Shown piece by piece: positions 9,063-15,589 of a stretch of DNA of 64,000 nt. Each line of letters begins with the position of its first letter. Position 1 is the stretch's first letter. Origin of the DNA: Pilosibacter fragilis. Its GTDB lineage: Bacteria; Bacillota; Clostridia; Lachnospirales; Lachnospiraceae. The DNA is taken from NCBI RefSeq assembly GCF_032490495.1, contig NZ_JAVYJB010000001.1, positions 124,001 to 188,000 of the forward strand. The letters are read 5' to 3'. Position numbers and translations under genes: made by a program. Under the pieces are notes generated by a model, which was not told where the DNA came from, did not search any database, and saw nothing but the letters and a program-made list of their open reading frames with translations.

Positions 9063-9096
9063 TACCAATCGACTACGAAAACTGTCGGTGGATGCT

Positions 9097-10623
9097 TTAG
9101 CGCTCCTCCTCCATCTCGTGGTCGTTGATTACTGCGGTAATGGTCTGTTCTTTCTCCAGATCAATCAGGATATCCTTCGGCCCGGCTTCCTCCAGCTCAT
9201 ATTTGATCTGTCTGGTTTCTTCCACGCTTTCCTCAATTTCCTGAATGAAAGCAATTTTGACGGAACGGTCTTCTGCGGCAAGTGCGATCATAACTGGGTC
9301 TTTATCTGCTTCTTCCAGCATGGCCTGCAGGGCTACCGGATCTTCCAGGGTGGCGTAGCCAAGCGCACGCATACAGAATGCATGGATGAATTCCGAATCC
9401 CGCATATCCGCAAGATCCACGGTATTCACATCCCTCTTGCCGAACAGGGATTCCATGTTGTCGCTGCGGTCGGATTTTAAACGCATCTCCAGGTCGGAAT
9501 TGCCGGACTGGATCGCATGCCAGATGCTGTTATCCAGTCGTACCTGGTTATCTTTTGCCTGTGCTTTTTGTTCCAGATCCATGTTGTCCAGACGGAATTC
9601 CATGTGTTCCACAAGCTCGCGTTTGTACATTTCGATCCGTTTCTCTGCATCCAGAACCGGGACTTCCTGTTTAAAGTTTTCAGGTTTCCCTGCTTCGCGG
9701 TTTTTTGTAAGATCATCAACCAGATGAATTTTTCCGTATCCGCGGAGAATCTCATAAAGCCGGTCATCCCACCCCTGGTCCATGCGAGAGATCAGTTCCT
9801 CCTGTTTGCCGATGTGCAGATGGATTCCTTTTGAGTCGGAAGTGACATAGTGGTCCGGCGCATATGCGTCGTATACCACGCAGGACGCATGGGTATCCCC
9901 AAGCTTTGCAATGACATTTTCTATCTGTTTACCCCAGCTCTCGTCCCGTTCTATAATATTGGCACGTGCACTGGCGGAAAGGATTAAAGTCGCATACTTT
10001 AATTCACTCATTACCTTGTCTGCATTGGCGGTTTCAAAATACAGCCTGCAGTTGTTGTTTTCCAGCGGAACACTGCAATACGGCACCCGCAGGTCCCCGC
10101 GCTTTTCCATATACTCCAGTTTTTCCTGTTCCATGTCCACGGATGAAATACTGATGTTCTGCTCATTGCACCGGATGGCAAATGCCTTTGCATCCGTACG
10201 CATAATGGATTCCCGGGTGTTGAGTTTTTCCACGATTTCCCGGGCAAGTTCCTTATCCCTGGCGTCGATTACAAAATGACAAAGATTGGTCAAATGTCCA
10301 TTCCGGTTGATACACTCTTCCGTCTGGACACGGCTAACCCGGTTGCGGTCAAGCTCTGCGATCACGCGGTCTTTCATGTAAGCACCGCAGGTGATCACCA
10401 TACCGACGTTACGCTCCAGAATGTCTTTGTTGATATGTCCGTCTTCCCCACGGGAGCGTTCCACAAAACTTAAACCACCAACATCTTCCAGCCGATCCTC
10501 AAATTTTACATCGTCATAGGACACACTGTATTTGCTCATGGCGTCATCCGCCATTTCAAACATGAGCTGTAATGTGCCCATCAGATACATGCCGACGTCT
10601 TTCATCGAAGCTTCCTTAGCCAT
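9097..10623 (-). CDS. Conserved-looking 508-aa protein of unknown function
   Basis: I do not recognise the family. It is a soluble, acidic, helix-rich protein with no signal peptide and no evident membrane segment. The middle (about residues 215-330) has alternating alpha/beta character (HASCVVYDAYAPDHYVTSD, GKIHLVDDL). The C-terminal 180 residues are rich in Glu/Asp/Lys and probably helical. It is the first gene of the minus train leading to signal peptidase, the VirD4 proteins and sortase, so a cytoplasmic role in conjugation or its control is possible (inference). The ATG at 10623 has GGAGG 10 nt upstream. A TTCCATAATT motif lies 32 nt before the start. A solitary CRISPR-like repeat lies just after the stop. 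Confidence 0.85.
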   Translation of the reverse strand: MAKEASMKDVGMYLMGTLQLMFEMADDAMSKYSVSYDDVKFEDRLEDVGGLSFVERSRGEDGHINKDILERNVGMVITCGAYMKDRVIAELDRNRVSRVQTEECINRNGHLTNLCHFVIDARDKELAREIVEKLNTRESIMRTDAKAFAIRCNEQNISISSVDMEQEKLEYMEKRGDLRVPYCSVPLENNNCRLYFETANADKVMSELKYATLILSASARANIIERDESWGKQIENVIAKLGDTHASCVVYDAYAPDHYVTSDSKGIHLHIGKQEELISRMDQGWDDRLYEILRGYGKIHLVDDLTKNREAGKPENFKQEVPVLDAEKRIEMYKRELVEHMEFRLDNMDLEQKAQAKDNQVRLDNSIWHAIQSGNSDLEMRLKSDRSDNMESLFGKRDVNTVDLADMRDSEFIHAFCMRALGYATLEDPVALQAMLEEADKDPVMIALAAEDRSVKIAFIQEIEESVEETRQIKYELEEAGPKDILIDLEKEQTITAVINDHEMEEER

Positions 10624-10911
10624 AAAATGTTTACCTCCTTATTTTTTCTCGTGGTAATTATGGAAAGGGAAGGCATGGTTCCCGCGGATACGGTTTAAGC
10701 AACAATTTAGGTTGCGCCCGGTATCTGCCATATATATAGGGCAGATTAAAATATGGCATTTTTTGTTATCCGCAGAAATCCACTTGCAGATTTTCAGGAC
10801 CATAATTATAATGAAAATAGATATCCGCAGAAACGAAGTGAAAATTTCAGTTCGGCTTTATCCGCAAAAAAAATGAAACCGCTGATGTTTTTCAATGGGA
10901 GGAAAATATAT
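10624..10911. promoter_or_regulatory. Divergent control region with repeated boxes
   Basis: This 288-bp gap separates the divergent genes at 9097 and 10912. On the plus strand it has three TATCCGCA boxes (10767-10778, 10822-10833, 10859-10868). The first precedes a TTGCAG-N17-TATAAT promoter (-10 at 10807-10812). A box variant facing the minus gene lies at 10679-10690, and TTCCATAATT at 10656-10665. Two inverted repeats are also present: ATCTGCC/GGCAGAT (10723-10746) and GCAAC/GTTGC (10699-10715). The density of sites suggests a regulator-bound switch region. Confidence 0.55.
10656..10665 (-). promoter_or_regulatory. TTCCATAATT motif upstream of the 9097 gene
   Basis: Exact copy, 32 nt before the ATG at 10623. 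Confidence 0.5.
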
Positions 10912-11526
10912 ATGGAAGATAAAAGAAAAATTGCTGCCAAATCCGGACAGCTGCGTTATTATACAGAAAGAAAATATGAGGAGAGCCCGATCTTAAAGTC
11001 TATGGACCCATACCGTCAGGATCTGCCGATCGGTTATGCAAAAAACTGCACGCGCAGAATGGATGTGCGTGAAAGCACCAAGGACTGTAAGGATGATCTC
11101 GGTTTTGGTATCATTCATGCCAGATATCTGGATATGCCTGCTGTCATGGACGGTGTGGATCATTACAATGCTTTCGCACTTCTTGATCTGATGGCAAACG
11201 TCTATGATGAGAATGACGCAAAGGCTCCGCAGAACAGTACGGTTCTTGATGCACTTGCGTATCTGGAGACCAGACCTGGTTATACCGTGGAAATGCTGCG
11301 CCGTTTTTATCCGAGCAACGCAAACTGGATGGACAGCCAGAGCGGCGAGGGGCCGAACAACAACCGCATCCTTGATCCGGTACAGCATTCCGTTATGATG
11401 AAACACCTGCAGGAACGTCCGGAAGTAAGACAATCCATCCTTTGCGGCTCCCGTCATCATCAGTATTATAAAGATTACGAAAAAGATACGACATCCCAGG
11501 GATATGAACCGGCGTTTGATGAATAA
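10912..11526 (+). CDS. Unknown 204-aa soluble protein
   Basis: I do not recognise the family. The frame opens at 10753, but that extension overlaps a promoter and several operator-like boxes. The ATG at 10912 has GGGAGG 9 nt upstream and is chosen. The product begins MEDKRKIAAKSGQLRYYTERK, and has a basic N-terminus, a helical middle (YNAFALLDLMANVYDENDAK) and no membrane segment. It is divergent from the 9097 gene and shares the control region at 10624-10911, so a regulatory or accessory role is possible. A solitary CRISPR-like repeat (11539-11570) lies 12 bp after the stop. Confidence 0.75.
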   Translation: MEDKRKIAAKSGQLRYYTERKYEESPILKSMDPYRQDLPIGYAKNCTRRMDVRESTKDCKDDLGFGIIHARYLDMPAVMDGVDHYNAFALLDLMANVYDENDAKAPQNSTVLDALAYLETRPGYTVEMLRRFYPSNANWMDSQSGEGPNNNRILDPVQHSVMMKHLQERPEVRQSILCGSRHHQYYKDYEKDTTSQGYEPAFDE

Positions 11527-11538
11527 TTATATGTAAAT

Positions 11539-11570
11539 GACCTACCTTATGTGTGGGTCTGTATAGAAAC
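11539..11570 (+). repeat. Solitary copy of the CRISPR-like repeat
   Basis: A 32-bp unit, inverted relative to the array copies, ending GGGTCTGTATAGAAAC on the plus strand. It starts 12 bp after the stop of the 10912 gene and is co-oriented with that gene. An IS605-type mini-element starts 6 bp downstream, after TTGAC. Confidence 0.7.
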
Positions 11571-11576
11571 TTTGAC

Positions 11577-11626
11577 AGAATTAATCGCCACATGCTTGTG
11601 ACTTCAGTCGCGAGAGATGGTTTCAT
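11577..11626 (+). mobile_element. Minimal IS605-type end (about 50 bp) without tnpB
   Basis: The sequence follows TTGAC and matches the left-end start of the tnpB element at 57836 (ATCAATCGTCGCATAC-like, then the CTTGTGACTTCAGTC hairpin). It then runs straight into the right-end terminus (GAGAGATGGTTTCAT, compare GAGAGACAGCTTCAC at 59424-59438). It looks like a left-right end fusion that lost the internal gene, perhaps by recombination between the similar end hairpins. Confidence 0.6.
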
Positions 11627-11663
11627 GAGTAATTTAGTGTAAAACCAATTTTCTCTGTTTTTG

Positions 11664-11673
11664 TTCCATAATT
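11664..11673 (+). promoter_or_regulatory. TTCCATAATT motif upstream of the cold-shock gene
   Basis: One of two plus-strand copies. It points toward the plus-strand gene at 11763, 89 nt away. Confidence 0.5.
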
Positions 11674-11762
11674 ACTGTGTCGATGAGGATGGCTCCGATA
11701 CACTGTCCTTGGACAATTGCATTACAAGTATAAAAATCAGAAACGAAAAGGAGACACAAGTT

Positions 11763-11963
11763 ATGAATGGAACAGTAAAGTGGTTTGACACCCGCAAGGG
11801 ATACGGATTTATCGTTGGTGATGACGGACAGGATTATTTTGTCCATTACAGTCAGATCCAGGCAGATGGCTACAAGACCCTGCACACTGATGAGCGTGTA
11901 AGCTTTACCGCTGGCAGCGATGCTTCCGGTCGTCCGGTTGCTACCTGTGTATCCGCAATCTAA
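11763..11963 (+). CDS. csp: Cold-shock-domain protein, CspA family
   Basis: A 66-residue single OB-fold protein that binds single-stranded nucleic acid and melts RNA structure. The two RNA-binding motifs are clear: KGYGFIVGDD (RNP1) and DYFVHYSQI (RNP2), after the usual MNGTVKWFD opening. The ATG at 11763 has AAAGGAG 9 nt upstream. The longer frame from 11661 has no ribosome site. A strong terminator follows at 11982. Cold-shock proteins on mobile elements can act as RNA chaperones during establishment; that role here is inference. Confidence 0.95.
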   Translation: MNGTVKWFDTRKGYGFIVGDDGQDYFVHYSQIQADGYKTLHTDERVSFTAGSDASGRPVATCVSAI

Positions 11964-11981
11964 TCACAAAAAGATCCGGAA

Positions 11982-12011
11982 CACCCGCCCTGTTATCAGG
12001 GCGGGTCTTTT
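11982..12011 (+). terminator. Rho-independent terminator after csp
   Basis: An ACCCGCCCT/AGGGCGGGT stem, 6-nt loop, then CTTTTGG, on the plus strand. Confidence 0.85.
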
Positions 12012-12032
12012 GGTATCGAGAGGAGAATGTTT

Positions 12033-12656
12033 ATGACAAACGAAGAGCTTATGCAGTTGTTTTTAAAACAGCAGGCAGAAGAACTGGCTGAGATCAGACA
12101 GATCCAAAAAATTGCCGAGGGCGTCCTGGATGAATATCACATCACCATCCCGATCAAGGATATTGGTTCTGTTGTTGCAACGCTTGGTGGAAAAATTGAA
12201 GAGGCAAAAGACGCCTTTGATCATGGCGTCATCAAAACCGGAGACCACTCTTTTATCCTGAGCCTCTGGCAGTACAAAGTTCCCACTGATGATCCAGTCG
12301 CTTATTATAACTATGCAGCCACTAAGCTGCTGGGGCTGTTATTTATCGGTATGGGATTCCAAACGGATGAGGACTTGTGGCAGAGGCAACCGCTTGGACA
12401 AATTATCCATTTTCATGACCTTGGTCCTGGAAGTGATCCGGAGTGCCGGGCGCAGGCCTTTGCCAGGGCATTCATGATGCCGCGCAAACAGTTTCTGGAC
12501 TTTGTGAAGAAGTCCAAAAATCAGAAAAAGCACCGGCTTAACGGTATGTTCAAGATTGATCGCGGCTGCAAATATTTTCATGTACCGCAGATTTGCATTG
12601 AGCAACGATACGGTATTGACCGGATTGCAGAACCAAAACAAAGATCGCCAAAATAA
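12033..12656 (+). CDS. ImmA/IrrE-like protein with degenerate metal site
   Basis: A 207-residue protein. The second ATG (12033, 7 nt from GGAG) is preferred over the one at 12027, which abuts the SD. The C-terminal half resembles ImmA/IrrE peptidases of mobile elements: ECRAQAFARAFMMPRKQF matches their EAEAnaFAaalLMPxxxf signature. The HExxH zinc motif expected just before is replaced by HFHDLG, so catalysis is doubtful. ImmA normally cleaves a partner repressor (ImmR) to switch on element transfer. No XRE-type repressor adjoins this gene. It may be a pseudoenzyme or a divergent member. A bidirectional terminator follows. Confidence 0.6.
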   Translation: MTNEELMQLFLKQQAEELAEIRQIQKIAEGVLDEYHITIPIKDIGSVVATLGGKIEEAKDAFDHGVIKTGDHSFILSLWQYKVPTDDPVAYYNYAATKLLGLLFIGMGFQTDEDLWQRQPLGQIIHFHDLGPGSDPECRAQAFARAFMMPRKQFLDFVKKSKNQKKHRLNGMFKIDRGCKYFHVPQICIEQRYGIDRIAEPKQRSPK

Positions 12657-12676
12657 CCATGCATAGAATTTGGCAC

Positions 12677-12714
12677 AAGAAAAGCTTCCCCCGCAAATCG
12701 AGGAAGCTTTTTCT
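12677..12714. terminator. Bidirectional terminator between convergent genes
   Basis: AAGCTTCC/GGAAGCTT stem with a T-run on each side. It serves the 12033 gene (+) and the 12726 gene (-). Confidence 0.85.
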
Positions 12715-12725
12715 TGCTGCGATGT

Positions 12726-13403
12726 TTATTGTAAATCTCGACGGATTTTTCGTACAATCATGGAAATTCTGACAGTGTACAACACAGCTGTTATGGCATC
12801 TCCTGCTAACGCAAAGCCAACTGCCTCCATAGCCGATTTCCACAAAACGAATGGTGTGCCACTATACCGGTCCCATACAAAACTAATGGCAATCCATAAC
12901 AATGCCAGCGTGCACTCCGGCGACAGATATTTATGCATTTTTGTTTCGCCATTTGGGAATGTGAATATATCCATAATTTCCAGCAAATGAGCGTTGATAT
13001 GCGGTATCGGGATACCGTGCGAACTTCTCAGGCCAAAACTAAAAGTAAAGAAGGCGACGCTATGGCTTCGACGATATTCCCCATAATTATTCGGTTCCGT
13101 AATACGCTCCGGCGCATAAAATACACGGTACAGCAGATCATACAGTTCCTCTTCCGTTTCTTTACGAATGGAGATTTGCCGCCCGTCCTGCAGAGTTGCG
13201 GCTACTACATAGTATTCTGGAAATGTTACACCAAATGCAACACACTGAGATTCGTTCTGCTTTTCTGCATAGTACAGAGTACCACTCACACAACCGGGAA
13301 AATGCTCCGCCTGTTCTTTTGGGATCGGGGATGAACCGATTTCCATTCCTTTCTGTACCAGCGGTATGGTCTGAAACATGTTTTCGAATGTACTTTTAGT
13401 CAT
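12726..13403 (-). CDS. Unknown protein with C-terminal membrane segments
   Basis: A 225-residue protein of no family I recognise. The first 130 residues are soluble and mixed alpha/beta. The last 70 contain two hydrophobic stretches (LALLWIAISFVW and AVGFALAGDAITAVLYTV), followed by a basic tail (RKIRRDLQ). This gives a cytoplasmic domain tethered by a membrane hairpin. The ATG at 13403 is preferred for its upstream GAAGGGG. An earlier ATG at 13436 overlaps the preceding gene without a good ribosome site. It is the last gene before the bidirectional terminator and is coupled to the 13420 zinc-ribbon gene. Confidence 0.7.
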   Translation of the reverse strand: MTKSTFENMFQTIPLVQKGMEIGSSPIPKEQAEHFPGCVSGTLYYAEKQNESQCVAFGVTFPEYYVVAATLQDGRQISIRKETEEELYDLLYRVFYAPERITEPNNYGEYRRSHSVAFFTFSFGLRSSHGIPIPHINAHLLEIMDIFTFPNGETKMHKYLSPECTLALLWIAISFVWDRYSGTPFVLWKSAMEAVGFALAGDAITAVLYTVRISMIVRKIRRDLQ

Positions 13404-13419
13404 GTCAGAGCGCCCCTTC

Positions 13420-14730
13420 CTACTCTTTGATTTCATCCGGGATTATTTTCCGGTAAATGTCCGGTCGTTTCCCAAGCAGTTTTTTCACATCTTTCTTTTC
13501 CATGGTCACCAGCTCATCACTCCGCCCCATGATACTTAGGATCTTAAAGAAATAACCTGCCGGCATCCGATAATAAAATACTTTCATCTTCCCGTCGCGG
13601 ATATCCTTCTCTTCTGCCAGATACTGTTCCGCTTTCTCTGTGTCATACAGAATATCATTCATAATAACACTGATTTTCGGTACGTGGGTGTTTAAATAGT
13701 AACGCTCCTTCTGCTGCTTGGAAGCAAAGCGGTTGAACCATGCTGTAAAACGCTTCGGATGATGTTCAAACATATAGGCGATCCATTCATCGGAGAGTAC
13801 AGGCTTTCCCTTGACTTCTGTAAACATTTTCGGGACCTTTTCCGGCTCCTGTGCGTATCTCTCTTCGGCCTCTTCTTTCTGGCCACTTTCGTCTTTGGTG
13901 TCTGTCTGGTCCAAAGTGTCCTGGGCCGATTTTATCGTTTCGGATGCGGCGGTCTCTTCTTTGGAAATTTCCTGTTTCCCGTTATCGTTTCTATACGTTT
14001 CGTTGTGTTTGGTTGGAACTTCATGCTCCGTCACACTCGAATTTTTGGGCTGCTTTGATTCTGCTTCTTCCGCTGGCACATTCCTACCAGGCTTCTCCTC
14101 GTTTTCCCTTGAGTCTTCTTTAGCGGCACCCTCTTCTTTCTTCGGTTTGGTTTTCTGAACATCCTTTTTCTGAAGCCCTACTCCCCCATTGGTTTTGACG
14201 CTATCCACATCGTCAGGTTTCCCATCTTCGCCTGTTTGTTTTGGGCGGAACTCTTGAAGCTCCTCGGGGTCTGTATCCAGATTTACTTCCGGTACTTCTT
14301 TTTCCTGTTCCGGTTCATCGGCTTTATCAGGTTGTAAGGTTTCTTCTTCTGTTTCCTTTTCTTCCTCTTTCTGTTCTCCTGCGGCGCCCTGGAACGCTTT
14401 CTTTACTCGCGACGCTACATGTGCAAAAAAGCTCTGCTTGTTATCCGCAGGCATTTTCTCTAGCTGTCCCTCTTTTTCTTTTTCAGATTCTTCTGAAAGA
14501 ATGCCGGGTGCATTTGGTCTTCCCGTTTCCTGATTACCGGATGTGTCAGGAGTGTCATCTTCCCAGAACTGTACCATGCAGGTTCCAAGTTTTTCGTAAC
14601 CGCAGTACGGACAACGATATGATACTGCTTCTCCGTGGTAACGGTAAATACCCCACATAAATTCGTGCAGGCCTTCTTCTCTGGCCATTTCGGCGCCGCA
14701 GATCTCACATAATTTTTTTTCAGTTTCTAT
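13420..14730 (-). CDS. Zinc-ribbon protein with long acidic linker; probable non-AUG start
   Basis: A protein of about 436 residues. The first ATG (14688) has no ribosome site and would cut the zinc ribbon in half. Upstream in frame, LCEIC supplies the first Cys pair, matching the later CPYC pair. A strong GGGAGG lies 8 nt before an in-frame ATA at 14730 and 5 nt before ATC at 14733, with no ATG/GTG/TTG between. Residues about 1-45 form the Cys4 ribbon. Residues about 60-300 are a Glu/Lys/Pro/Thr-rich, disordered linker. The C-terminal 130 residues (LSDEWIAYMFEHHPKRFTAWFNRF...) form a helical domain. Function unknown. A spacer of the nearby CRISPR-like array matches the ribbon-coding segment (14571-14603). 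Confidence 0.75.
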   Translation of the reverse strand: METEKKLCEICGAEMAREEGLHEFMWGIYRYHGEAVSYRCPYCGYEKLGTCMVQFWEDDTPDTSGNQETGRPNAPGILSEESEKEKEGQLEKMPADNKQSFFAHVASRVKKAFQGAAGEQKEEEKETEEETLQPDKADEPEQEKEVPEVNLDTDPEELQEFRPKQTGEDGKPDDVDSVKTNGGVGLQKKDVQKTKPKKEEGAAKEDSRENEEKPGRNVPAEEAESKQPKNSSVTEHEVPTKHNETYRNDNGKQEISKEETAASETIKSAQDTLDQTDTKDESGQKEEAEERYAQEPEKVPKMFTEVKGKPVLSDEWIAYMFEHHPKRFTAWFNRFASKQQKERYYLNTHVPKISVIMNDILYDTEKAEQYLAEEKDIRDGKMKVFYYRMPAGYFFKILSIMGRSDELVTMEKKDVKKLLGKRPDIYRKIIPDEIKE

Positions 14731-14784
14731 GATGGTTTCCTCCCTTCTGATCTCTATTTTTTAGTTTCTAATTTCGAGTTTCGA

Positions 14785-15077
14785 GTCTCTATACAGACCC
14801 GCACATAAGGCGGGTCGCACCGTGCAGGTCCCAAGTTTTTCGTAACCACGTTTCTATACAGACCCATGTTTAAGGCGGATCTTCCTTACCCACCACATGT
14901 GCCGGATCATAATAGTTTCTATACAGCCCCACGCACAAGGTGGGTCCCTCACTATCTGGTGTTTTCTGATAAACCTATCAGGTTTCTATACAGACCCACG
15001 CCTAAGGTGGGTCTACCGGCTTGCCGCATCTCTTCCAGAGACTGCGTTTCTATACAGACCCACGTCTAAGGTGGGTC
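14785..15077 (-). CRISPR. Orphan CRISPR-like array, type I-C-like repeat, 5 repeats and 4 spacers
   Basis: Repeats start at 14785, 14850, 14915, 14982 and 15046, intervals of 65, 65, 67 and 64 bp. Each 32-bp repeat starts GTTTCTATACAGACCC on the plus strand and ends in GGTGGGTC-like sequence. In minus orientation it is a GACCCAC/GTGGGTC hairpin with a 7-nt loop and the 11-nt tail TGTATAGAAAC. This is the 32-nt, 11-nt-handle layout of type I-C repeats, whose tails read TGGATTGAAAC or similar. Spacers are 33, 33, 35 and 32 bp. The left repeats are degenerate (GTCTC; GGCGGATC), as expected at the leader-distal end, so the leader would lie at 15078-15144. No cas gene is in the window. Spacer 14817-14849 matches 14571-14603 at 29 of 33 positions. 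Confidence 0.75.
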
Positions 15078-15144
15078 TTTGGTAAGGTGATGATCCATCC
15101 GCAACCAGTAAAACTAGAGTCTGGGCGATTGGAATATAAGTATA

Positions 15145-15272
15145 GTGAAACCGTTTCTCATGACTGAAGTCACGAGCTCCCAGTATCCGGGTGAACTGCC
15201 CGCCACTTAGGCTTATGCCTTGAAGTGTGGGCTTCGGCTCCGAAGAACCTCTGTTTTTCTCGCCTACGAGGA
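15145..15272 (-). mobile_element. tnpB-less IS605-type mini-element (omega-RNA-like)
   Basis: In minus orientation it follows TTGAC and ends GAGAAACGGTTTCAC, closely matching the right end of the tnpB element at 57836-59438 (including the GCTCGTGACTTCAGTC hairpin). Between are further stems: CTTCGGAGCCGAAG, CACTTCAAGGC/GCCTAAGTG-type pairing and GGGCAGTTCACCC. At 128 bp it has no room for a gene but keeps a folded right end like an omega-RNA scaffold. The adjacent TATACTTATATTCC would be the guide. It sits just after the stop of the 15280 gene. Confidence 0.6.
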
Positions 15273-15279
15273 GTCAAGT

Positions 15280-15564
15280 TTACTTTCCCGAATCTTCCGC
15301 TGTATAACCGATGGACTGATTGAAGTCGTCCATGAACTCATAAAACATCTGCTTCGTTTTGTCGTGTGCAGCAGGCGCCTCAACAGAATCAACGCCTTTC
15401 TGCATTTCTTCCATCGTATCAATATCCGCCAAGGTATCCGGATCATCCTTGTAAATATCACGCAGATACTCGAAGTATCTATGCCGTCCGTTTTCCTCTC
15501 CCTTGAAGCTGCGCAGGACAAATACCTGCTGGCGATTCAACTGTTTTCTCATCTTCTTTGTCAT
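15280..15564 (-). CDS. Small unknown protein downstream of sigma factor
   Basis: Ninety-four residues, MTKKMRKQLNRQQVFVLRSF onward, with a basic N-terminus and an acidic helical remainder ending GYTAEDSGK. No family recognised and no membrane segment. It starts 25 bp after the sigma factor stop with an AGAAAGGAG ribosome site, so it is probably cotranscribed. A partner or anti-sigma role is possible from position only. A mini-element is inserted right after its stop. Confidence 0.7.
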   Translation of the reverse strand: MTKKMRKQLNRQQVFVLRSFKGEENGRHRYFEYLRDIYKDDPDTLADIDTMEEMQKGVDSVEAPAAHDKTKQMFYEFMDDFNQSIGYTAEDSGK

Positions 15565-15589
15565 TTTTTTCTTCTCCTTTCTATGCTAC

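Noticed and set aside
14444..14452. TATCCGCAG inside the zinc-ribbon gene and another at 53569
   Set aside because: Both lie in coding sequence with no -10 at the right spacing.
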